This document shows, piece by piece, positions 27,585 through 34,877 of a DNA stretch of 35,891 bases (position 1 is the stretch's first letter; each line of letters begins with the position of its first letter). The translations under genes and the position numbers were made by a program. The stretch is from the NCBI RefSeq assembly GCF_001672775.1, contig NZ_LZKJ01000006.1:1-35891 (forward strand), in the 5' to 3' direction. The DNA comes from Mycobacterium kyorinense (GTDB lineage Bacteria; Actinomycetota; Actinomycetes; Mycobacteriales; Mycobacteriaceae). Under the pieces are notes generated by a model. That model made no database searches. It had not been told where the DNA came from and worked only from the letters and a program-made list of their open reading frames with translations.

Positions 27585-27599
27585 GGACAAAATTTGTCC
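27585..27599. promoter_or_regulatory. Perfect palindrome between PPE and esxD
   Basis: GGACAAAATTTGTCC has perfect 7-base arms (GGACAAA/TTTGTCC) around one base. It lies 4 bases beyond the PPE stop and about 145 bases before the esxD start. With a one-base centre it is a better protein-binding dyad than a hairpin. It could be an operator controlling esxD-esxC separately from PE-PPE. Confidence 0.5.
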
Positions 27600-27603
27600 T
27601 GTG

Positions 27604-28791
27604 CTATTCGTCGGGCACGGGGTCGGCGTCGACGGCGACGTGTGCGCGAGCCACCACTCGCTTGTCTGGCACCCGATCGCCGCGTGGGGACGGACCGGCC
27701 GGTGTCATCGGCATTGCGCTGCCGGCCGCCGGGGATGTCGTCGGGCTGCGGTGTGCGGCAGCGCCGAGCAGATCGCTCCGCAGACCGGTGGGTCTTCCGC
27801 CGACTGGTGGCTCGAAGCTGCTAGCCGGACGGGTGTAGCTGGTGAGCCCGGCTCCCGGATACGCACCCACACCGCTTGCGCCACTGAAGGTTCCACTAGT
27901 AAGCCGACCAGCACCTTCGCCGGCGCGCAGTGCCGGCTCCCCGCCCGACGTCGTCGCCCCTTCCGGGATCGCGGCCGTCGGGAACATGCCGCCGACGGTC
28001 TGCAGGAAGGCTTGCGGCATGCCCGCCAACCCCTGCATCGGTGTCTGGGCCGATGTCGTCAACGGCTGGAGGACGCCCGATACCCCTTGTTGCAACGGTT
28101 CGATCAGCGCACTGAGCCCTTCGGACGTGGCGGCGGGCGTGGACGTCGTCTGACCCACCGACTGCGCAGCCCGGTTGGAAAGCTGCAGCGCATCATTCAT
28201 GCCGGTTTGCGCAGCTGCCTCGGCGACGGCCTCGCCGGCCGCTGCTGGCCCGGCCGGTGACGCCGCCACGGGCGCAATTGGCGGCGGCAACGCCAACGCG
28301 ATGCAAAGTGTGCCCAGCGCAGCCGAATACGCCCAGCCCACGCTCGAATTGTGCGGCCAGTGTTCGCCGAAGTACTCGCTATCCAGGCCCACGATTTCCG
28401 GGGTGCGTATGCCGAAGAAGTTGGTGGCATTGGCGGCCACCCACTCGTCGCGATTGAGCTGACATACCTGCGCTGGAATCACCGAAGAACTGGCAGCGAT
28501 GAACGCGTCCACGGCGGCTTGCGTTAGCGCAATCTTTTCCATCGTCCAGGCCGCCAGTGTCTGTAGCGCCGCGTTGAGCCCGAGCACAGCTGTTGTGGAG
28601 GAAACCGCGCCCAAACCTTGCCAGGCCGCCGCGGTCGCTGCGGTGTTAACGGCCGAGAGACCCATAACCGTTTCGTGGCAGGAGGTTTCGGCTGTCCACG
28701 CCGCGTTGTTGGCGATCACCGACGCTGGCGAGCCGGCCTCGAAGGTAGCGGCGATCACCTCCGGTGGACCAGACCACCGCGGGTCGGGCAT
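27604..28791 (-). CDS. ESX-2 PPE-family protein (PPE69-like)
   Basis: This is a 395-residue PPE protein. The N-terminal helical domain (about 1-180) starts MPDPRWSGPPEVIAATFEAG and includes ALTQAAVDAFIAASSSVIPA-type helices and NRDEWVAANATNFFGIRTPE. GLDSEYFGEHWPHNSSVGWA corresponds to a segment I recall in M. tuberculosis PPE69. The C-terminal part is Ala/Pro/Gly-rich and low complexity (TPMQGLAGMPQAFLQTVGG and TRPASSFEPPVGGRPTGLR). Start ATG 28789-28791 lies 11 bases after the PE stop, typical of co-expressed PE-PPE pairs. It should form a heterodimer with the PE protein and bind EspG2. Frames extending upstream to 29196 overlap the PE gene and are not used. Confidence 0.9.
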   Translation of the reverse strand: MPDPRWSGPPEVIAATFEAGSPASVIANNAAWTAETSCHETVMGLSAVNTAATAAAWQGLGAVSSTTAVLGLNAALQTLAAWTMEKIALTQAAVDAFIAASSSVIPAQVCQLNRDEWVAANATNFFGIRTPEIVGLDSEYFGEHWPHNSSVGWAYSAALGTLCIALALPPPIAPVAASPAGPAAAGEAVAEAAAQTGMNDALQLSNRAAQSVGQTTSTPAATSEGLSALIEPLQQGVSGVLQPLTTSAQTPMQGLAGMPQAFLQTVGGMFPTAAIPEGATTSGGEPALRAGEGAGRLTSGTFSGASGVGAYPGAGLTSYTRPASSFEPPVGGRPTGLRSDLLGAAAHRSPTTSPAAGSAMPMTPAGPSPRGDRVPDKRVVARAHVAVDADPVPDE

Positions 28792-28802
28792 AGGTCTGCT
28801 TA

Positions 28803-29102
28803 CTAGGCCAAGTTGGCCGCGCGGACCGCTTCGGTGGCGGTGTAGGTGCCCGAAGCGAGGACTTGGGTCCCGGCGAATGCCGCCCGCTGGCCGGCATGCT
28901 CGGCGGCGGCCGCAAGGTAGGCGGCGCCGGCCGCATTCAAAGCCGCGGCGAATTCGGCTGAATCCACATCCGCGGCCATCGGCACCACGCCGGTAAGCGC
29001 AGCTGCGCCCGCCGCCGAGGCCGCTGATGTCTGCGCGCTGATCGCTGCTTCGGTCGCTGCCGAGACCTCGACGGCACCCGGAATTACATTGAGTGGCAAC
29101 AC
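28803..29102 (-). CDS. ESX-2 PE-family protein (PE36-like)
   Basis: This is a 99-residue PE protein: two helices joined by a short turn (AAISAQTSAASAAGAAALTG ... VVPMAADVDSAEFAAALNAA). The general ESX secretion signal YxxxD/E is present as YTATE near residue 90. It heads the PPE gene by 11 bases and is the first gene of the ESX-2 run in this window. The GTG start (29100-29102) is preceded by GGGAGGGA with good spacing, so the longer frame to 29198 is rejected. In M. tuberculosis, PE36 is preceded by eccC2 and eccB2; here the upstream neighbour on the same strand is gatD. Confidence 0.9.
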   Translation of the reverse strand: MLPLNVIPGAVEVSAATEAAISAQTSAASAAGAAALTGVVPMAADVDSAEFAAALNAAGAAYLAAAAEHAGQRAAFAGTQVLASGTYTATEAVRAANLA

Positions 29103-29202
29103 CGTATCCCTCCCATGATGGCTTGACCGGAATCGCAAATCGCCCCGATTTTGGAATCGACTCGAGTCCAGGGTGCGCCAGGTGGGCGCGACGCACAATT
29201 CA

Positions 29203-29232
29203 CCGGCACTGCACTAGCGCTATCAGTGCCGG
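29203..29232 (-). terminator. Hairpin after gatD
   Basis: CCGGCACTG (203-211 of the 29-kb block, i.e. 29203-29211) pairs perfectly with CAGTGCCGG (29224-29232): a 9-base stem and a 12-base loop. It begins 14 bases after the gatD stop on the minus strand and lies before the PE gene. No T-run follows. It likely ends murT-gatD transcripts and separates them from the ESX-2 run. Confidence 0.6.
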
Positions 29233-29246
29233 CGAGAGATCCGGTT

Positions 29247-29942
29247 TTAGGCTCGCAGCCGCTCGCGGCGCAGTAACTCCACCTCCGGCAGCTCCAGTGG
29301 TGCGAGCTCACCGACCACCCGTGTCAACAGCCAATCGGCAAGCTCAGGATTACGCGCCAGACATGGCCCGTGCATGTAGGTGGCGATCACACTGCCCTGC
29401 ACCGCGCCGTCCAGCCCGTCGCCGGCGCGGTTGCCAGCCCCCTTCTTCACGGCGCCCAACGGTTTCGCGGCCGACCCGAGCACAGTTCCGCCGCGATGGT
29501 TTTCGAAACCGGTCAACGGCGCCGTCAATCCGCCCAGTAGCGGGGCGCTGACCACCTCGCCGATGGTGCGGTCGCGCTGCGGCGACGTGGTCGCGTCCAG
29601 CAGACCCACCCCGTCGACGCGTTCGCCTGCCGACGTTTCGTACCACTGACCCAGTACCTGGATGGCAGCGCAGATCGCCAACACCGGCGCGCCCCGCGCC
29701 GCCGCGCGCTGCAACCCCGGATGTTTGATCAGATGGCGGGTGGCCAGCCGCTGCGCGTAGTCCTCGGCCCCGCCCAATGTGTAGAGATCCAGTGACTCGG
29801 GCACCGGGTCGGCAAGCGTGATCTCGACGATGTCGGCCGCGATGCCCCGCAAAAGCAACCGCTGCCGCAACACCACTGCGTTACCGCCGTCGCCGTAGGT
29901 GCCCATGACGTCGGGCAGCACGAGCCCGATCCGTACCGTCAC
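29247..29942 (-). CDS. gatD: Lipid II glutamine amidotransferase, glutaminase subunit GatD (CobQ2-type)
   Basis: This is a 231-residue class I (CobB/CobQ-like) amidotransferase. It supplies ammonia from glutamine to MurT, which amidates D-iGlu in lipid II. The nucleophile is C91 in PVLAICAAIQVLGQW and the His is H191 in ATYMHGPCLARNPELADWL. Conserved segments are RIGLVLPDVMGTYGDGGNA and LYTLGGAEDYAQRLATRH. The start is GTG at 29940-29942, overlapping the murT stop as GTGA, so the two subunits are made together. The length equals that of the M. tuberculosis protein (231). Older annotations call it cobQ2. Confidence 0.94.
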   Translation of the reverse strand: MTVRIGLVLPDVMGTYGDGGNAVVLRQRLLLRGIAADIVEITLADPVPESLDLYTLGGAEDYAQRLATRHLIKHPGLQRAAARGAPVLAICAAIQVLGQWYETSAGERVDGVGLLDATTSPQRDRTIGEVVSAPLLGGLTAPLTGFENHRGGTVLGSAAKPLGAVKKGAGNRAGDGLDGAVQGSVIATYMHGPCLARNPELADWLLTRVVGELAPLELPEVELLRRERLRA

Positions 29943-31168
29943 CGTAAGCGCTCCAAGGCCCGGTGCAACTGCAGGAAAGCCGTGTAGTTGGCCACGACCT
30001 CCACCGGCCCCGCCGGACACGACGCGATGGCCGCCAGCGTGTCATGCACCAGGGTGTGCTGGACCCCCGCGTAGCCGAGCCGCACCGCGAGATCCGTGCC
30101 GCGCTCGCCCGCCGCGACGACGGCAGTCTCCTCGAAATGCTCGAACCGCACATCCCACAGCCACGACAGGTCTTCGCCGTCGGGCACCTGGCCGTTGACT
30201 GCGATGACGACGCCCGCGGCCTGCTTGTCCACCATTGACAGCGCCTCCTGCCACCCGGCCGGATTCTTGGCCAGCAGGATCCGTACCGTGTGTTCGCCCA
30301 CGCGGACGGTGCGATACCGACCGGCGACCTCGTCGACCGTGCCGACCGCGGCGACCGCCGCCGCCGGATCGACACCCACCGCGACGGCGGCTGCCACCGC
30401 TTGCGCCGCGTTGCCGCGGTTCACCGATCCCGGCAACGCCAGCCGCATCGGCAGCACCAGCCCGTTCGGCCCGTAGAGCCGCTCGTCGTCGAACCACCAG
30501 TGCGGGCTGGGTCGCTGGAACTCCGCGCCGGTGGAATACCAATGATCCCTATCGCGGACGATCACCTCACCGCTGCGCGGGCAGCTCACCGAGTCGGCCG
30601 ACCAGCCGGCCCCTGCGGCCACCCAGATGACGTCGGTGCTGTCGTAGGCGGCCGAGGTCATCAGCACGTCGTCGCAGTTGGCGACGACCACCGTTTTGGG
30701 GTGCCGGGCCAATCCGGCCCGCAGCGTGCGTTCGATGACGTTGATCTCGCCCACGCGGTCCAGTTGGTCGCGGGACAAGTTGAGCAATACGACGACGCGA
30801 GGTTCGACGGCGTCAGCGACGTGCGGGACATGCATCTCGTCGACTTCCAGTGCAGCCAGCTCGGCGTCGCGGCCGGCAGCCAGCGCAGCCACCAGTCCGG
30901 CGTCCATGTTGGCGCCCTCGGCGTTGGTGGCCACCGCCCCGAGACTGCCCAGTGCGGCCGCGGTCATCCGGGTCGTCGTCGACTTGCCGTTGGTCCCGGT
31001 CACGATCACCGTGCGGCGGCCCGTCCCGAGTTGATGCAGTATCGAGCGGTCGAGCGTCATCGCCACCAGGCCGCCGATCATCGCGCCCGCCCCGCGCCCG
31101 GTCACCCGCGATGCCCACCGCGCGCCGGCCCCGGCGGCGAGGGCCAGGCGTCCCCGGGCGGTAATCAC
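29939..31168 (-). CDS. murT: Lipid II isoglutaminyl synthase subunit MurT (Mur-ligase-like)
   Basis: This is a 409-residue Mur ligase-like ATPase. The P-loop is TGTNGKST (57-64), and the central domain has RVVVLLNLSRDQLDRVGEI. The C-terminal DUF1727-type domain has the segment VRILLAKNPAGWQEALSMVD. MurT activates the D-iGlu carboxyl of lipid II for amidation with ammonia from GatD. The zinc-ribbon with four cysteines known in S. aureus and S. pneumoniae MurT is reduced here: the insert around SVSCPRSGEVIVRDRDHW keeps only one Cys. The GTG at 31166-31168 is 6 bases after TAAACT (minus strand, 31175-31180), so the transcript is probably leaderless. The 58-bp tandem array begins 15 bases upstream. 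Confidence 0.94.
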   Translation of the reverse strand: MITARGRLALAAGAGARWASRVTGRGAGAMIGGLVAMTLDRSILHQLGTGRRTVIVTGTNGKSTTTRMTAAALGSLGAVATNAEGANMDAGLVAALAAGRDAELAALEVDEMHVPHVADAVEPRVVVLLNLSRDQLDRVGEINVIERTLRAGLARHPKTVVVANCDDVLMTSAAYDSTDVIWVAAGAGWSADSVSCPRSGEVIVRDRDHWYSTGAEFQRPSPHWWFDDERLYGPNGLVLPMRLALPGSVNRGNAAQAVAAAVAVGVDPAAAVAAVGTVDEVAGRYRTVRVGEHTVRILLAKNPAGWQEALSMVDKQAAGVVIAVNGQVPDGEDLSWLWDVRFEHFEETAVVAAGERGTDLAVRLGYAGVQHTLVHDTLAAIASCPAGPVEVVANYTAFLQLHRALERLR

Positions 31169-31174
31169 CCGCGC

Positions 31175-31180
31175 AGTTTA
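31175..31180 (-). promoter_or_regulatory. Candidate -10 box of murT, leaderless start
   Basis: On the minus strand TAAACT matches the mycobacterial TANNNT -10 consensus. Six bases separate it from the murT GTG, the layout of leaderless transcripts. The -35 region would fall in the first unit of the tandem array, so promoter strength may depend on the repeat sequence. Confidence 0.6.
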
Positions 31181-31182
31181 GG

Positions 31183-31520
31183 GCGATCGCAAGCGCGGCG
31201 CTTGCGCCGGGCGCAGCGGGTCGCCCTCGGTCGGTTTGAGGCGATCGCAAGCGCGGCGCTTGCGCCGGGCGCAGCGGGTCGCCCTCGGTCGGTTTGAGGC
31301 GATCGCAAGCGCGGCGCTTGCGCCGGGCGCAGCGGGTCGCCCTCGGTCGGTTTGAGGCGATCGCAAGCGCGGCGCTTGCGCCGGGCGCAGCGGGTCGCCC
31401 TCGGTCGGTTTGAGGCGATCGCAAGCGCGGCGCTTGCGCCGGGCGCAGCGGGTCGCCCTCGGTCGGTTTGAGGCGATCGCAAGCGCGGCGCTTGCGCCGG
31501 GCGCAGCGGTTCGCCCTCGG
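31183..31520. repeat. 58-bp minisatellite (VNTR-like), nearly six units, between murT and dnaQ
   Basis: Units begin with GCGATCGC at 31183, 31241, 31299, 31357, 31415 and 31473, an exact 58-base period. The five complete units look identical; the sixth stops after about 48 bases with one difference (AGCGGTTCGC for AGCGGGTCGC). Each unit contains a 19-base palindrome with 9-base arms, CGCAAGCGCGGCGCTTGCG (first copy 31188-31206). No spacers occur, so this is a tandem array and not CRISPR. The nearly 440-base gap between the divergent murT and dnaQ starts is mostly this array. M. tuberculosis has a 59-bp VNTR (QUB-4156) in this neighbourhood, as I recall. Confidence 0.95.
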
Positions 31521-31609
31521 GAATTTAGTTCACGGCACGGCGCGCGTTAAATCCACGACACGACGCGCGGCGAACCGGCGATGTCGGTCCGACGTGCCAT
31601 CCTCCCTTT

Positions 31610-32599
31610 ATGGGGATCGCTTGGGGTCGACCGGCCAGTGAGCCCGGCGCGGGCTGGGCCGTCATCGATGTCGAAACCTCGGGCTTTCGGCCAGGTCAGG
31701 CCCGGATCATCAGCCTGGCGGCGCTGGCACTCGACGCTGAAGGCCGCATCGAGGAATCCGTCGTCAGCCTGCTGAACCCCGGCGTCGACCCTGGACCCAC
31801 TCACGTGCACGGGCTGACCGCCGCGATGCTCGAAGACCAGCCGCAGTTCACCGACATCGCCGGCGATGTCGTCGAGCTGCTGCGCGGACGCACCCTGGTC
31901 GCACACAATGTCGCGTTCGACTATGCGTTCTTGGCCGCGGAAGCCGAGATCGCCGACGCCGAATTGCCCGTCGACACCGTCATGTGCACGGTCGAGTTGG
32001 CGAGACGGCTGGGCCTCGGGACCGACAATTTGCGGTTGCAGACGCTGGCTGCGCATTGGGGAGTAGCGCAAGAACGCCCGCACGATGCCTTCGACGACGC
32101 TCTGGTGCTCACCCGCGTGCTAGCCGCCGCGCTGCAGCGGGCGCGTGAGCGCGACGTGTGGCTACCGGTGCGGCCGGTCACTCGCCGCCGGTGGCCGAAC
32201 GGCCGGGTCACACACGACGAGCTGCGACCGCTGAAGATGCTGGCGTCTCGGATGCCGTGCCCGTATCTCAACCCCGGGCCGTATGTGCGGGGCCGTCCGC
32301 TGGTGCAAGGCATGCGGGTGGCGCTGGCGGCCGAGGTCCGACGCACCCACGAGGAACTGGTCGAACGGATCCTGCACGCCGGGCTGGCCTATACCGACGC
32401 CGTCGACCGTGACACGTCGCTGGTGGTCTGCAACGAGACCCAGCCCGGACACGGCAAAGGCTATCTGGCCCGTGAGCTGGGCGTTCCGGTGGTTTCCGAT
32501 GCGCAGTTCATGGATTCCGTCGGCACCGTCGCCGGCGGCACCGGCGTCGAGGACTTCACCGAGCCGGCCGATGCCGGCGAACAGTTCGCGCTGTTCTGA
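31610..32599 (+). CDS. dnaQ: DnaQ-type 3'-5' exonuclease with C-terminal BRCT domain
   Basis: This is a 329-residue protein. Residues about 15-170 form a DEDDh exonuclease: ExoI VIDVETSG (D20, E22), ExoII VAHNVAFDYAFL (D104) and ExoIII HDAFDDAL (H158, D163). Residues about 235-310 look like a BRCT domain (LVQGMRVALAAEVRRTHEEL). The last five residues are QFALF, a good QxxLF-type beta-clamp binding motif at the extreme C-terminus. The family is annotated as epsilon subunit of DNA polymerase III, but mycobacterial replication proofreading is done mainly by the PHP domain of DnaE1, so a repair role is more likely. ATG 31610 gives the same length as the M. tuberculosis protein. The stop codon lies within a 57-bp duplication. 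Confidence 0.93.
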   Translation: MGIAWGRPASEPGAGWAVIDVETSGFRPGQARIISLAALALDAEGRIEESVVSLLNPGVDPGPTHVHGLTAAMLEDQPQFTDIAGDVVELLRGRTLVAHNVAFDYAFLAAEAEIADAELPVDTVMCTVELARRLGLGTDNLRLQTLAAHWGVAQERPHDAFDDALVLTRVLAAALQRARERDVWLPVRPVTRRRWPNGRVTHDELRPLKMLASRMPCPYLNPGPYVRGRPLVQGMRVALAAEVRRTHEELVERILHAGLAYTDAVDRDTSLVVCNETQPGHGKGYLARELGVPVVSDAQFMDSVGTVAGGTGVEDFTEPADAGEQFALF

Positions 32600-32717
32600 T
32601 TGCCCGGCTTCTCCTCGCGCCGCTGTGCGGCGCGCATCGGCGCCGCGCGGTTCTGATTGCCCGGCTTCTCCTCGCGCCGCTGTGCGGCGCGCATCGGCGC
32701 CGCGCGGTTCTGATTGC
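32594..32717. repeat. 57-bp tandem repeat spanning the dnaQ stop (2 copies plus 10 bases)
   Basis: Copies begin with TTCTGATTGC at 32594, 32651 and 32708 (the last only 10 bases), an exact 57-base period. The first copy contains the last Phe codon and the TGA stop of dnaQ. Each full copy holds a hairpin with an 8-base GC stem and TGT loop (first copy 32616-32634: CGCGCCGC-TGT-GCGGCGCG; second copy 57 bases later). The array fills the gap between the convergent dnaQ and leuA stops and probably acts as a two-way terminator. Confidence 0.93.
32616..32634. terminator. GC hairpin between dnaQ and leuA (duplicated at 32673-32691)
   Basis: CGCGCCGC-TGT-GCGGCGCG forms a perfect 8-base stem with a 3-base loop. 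It lies 16 bases after the dnaQ stop and is repeated 57 bases on, before the leuA stop at 32720. There is no T-run. Because it is symmetric it can work for both convergent genes. Confidence 0.55.
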
Positions 32718-32719
32718 GC

Positions 32720-34633
<1,914 letters not shown>

Positions 34634-34637
34634 CTAC

Positions 34638-34676
34638 GACCGGCGCATCGCGAACACCCGCGACGGGAAGCCGGTC
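34638..34676 (-). promoter_or_regulatory. Stem-loop of the leuA leader (attenuator candidate)
   Basis: GACCGGC (34638-34644) pairs perfectly with GCCGGTC (34670-34676). A nested stem TCGCG (34648-34652) with CGCGA (34659-34663) closes a 6-base loop. It begins 5 bases after the stop of the leader peptide and ends 40 bases before the leuA start. This is the place where an attenuator or a structure hiding the leuA ribosome binding site is expected. Confidence 0.6.
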
Positions 34677-34680
34677 TGGA

Positions 34681-34722
34681 TCAGACCCCGCCGCGGCGTC
34701 CGAGGAGGAGCACGCGCTGCAC
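34681..34722 (-). CDS. leuA leader peptide with three Leu codons
   Basis: A 14-codon minus-strand frame starts at GTG (34720-34722) and ends with TGA (34681-34683). It encodes MQRVLLLGRRGGV, with three consecutive CTC leucine codons at residues 5-7. It precedes leuA by 83 bases and is followed by a strong stem-loop (34638-34676). TAAAGT (minus strand, 34730-34735) lies 7 bases before the GTG, so the transcript is probably leaderless. Leucine-codon leader peptides upstream of leuA are known or predicted in Actinobacteria. When leucyl-tRNA is short, ribosomes would stall on the CTC run and change the downstream RNA fold. Coding potential cannot be proved for so short a frame; position and codon run make it convincing. 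Confidence 0.75.
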   Translation of the reverse strand: MQRVLLLGRRGGV

Positions 34723-34729
34723 GGTGTGT

Positions 34730-34735
34730 ACTTTA
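34730..34735 (-). promoter_or_regulatory. Candidate -10 box of the leuA transcript
   Basis: TAAAGT on the minus strand matches TANNNT. Seven bases (ACACACC) separate it from the leader GTG. The same hexamer at the same 7-base distance precedes the ethR GTG. Confidence 0.6.
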
Positions 34736-34754
34736 CCGCGCTCGCTGCTGTCAC

Positions 34755-34766
34755 CAAAACGTTTTG
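34755..34766. promoter_or_regulatory. Perfect palindrome in the leuA-ask intergenic region
   Basis: CAAAACGTTTTG is a perfect 12-base palindrome. It lies about 20 bases upstream of the leuA -10 candidate, in its -35 region, and about 110 bases before ask. It may be a regulator binding site; the regulator is unknown. Confidence 0.45.
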
Positions 34767-34834
34767 AACGCCGACGTAACCGCGTGCTCGTCCGTGGGCC
34801 ATTGGACGGCCCGCATCCTCGTTGGGCGGGCACG

Positions 34835-34840
34835 TATTCT
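34835..34840 (+). promoter_or_regulatory. Candidate -10 box of ask
   Basis: TATTCT matches TANNNT and ends 37 bases before the ask GTG, leaving a leader of about 30 bases that contains AAAGGA as ribosome binding site. No convincing -35 element is seen. Confidence 0.45.
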
Positions 34841-34877
34841 GTTGTCGACCTAAAACCGGTGGACCGAAAGGACGAGA

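Noticed and set aside
29203..29232. Attachment site or insertion sequence end at the ESX-2/gatD junction
   Set aside because: The inverted repeat is better explained as a terminator after gatD; no target duplication, integrase or transposase is near.
31165..31482. Long minus-strand open frames with repeated RSPQTDRGRPAAPGASAA
   Set aside because: They are only the 58-bp array read in frame; there is no plausible start site and the composition is that of the repeat DNA.
31183..31520. CRISPR-like repeats
   Set aside because: The units are contiguous and identical over their full 58 bases, with no unique spacers and no cas genes near.
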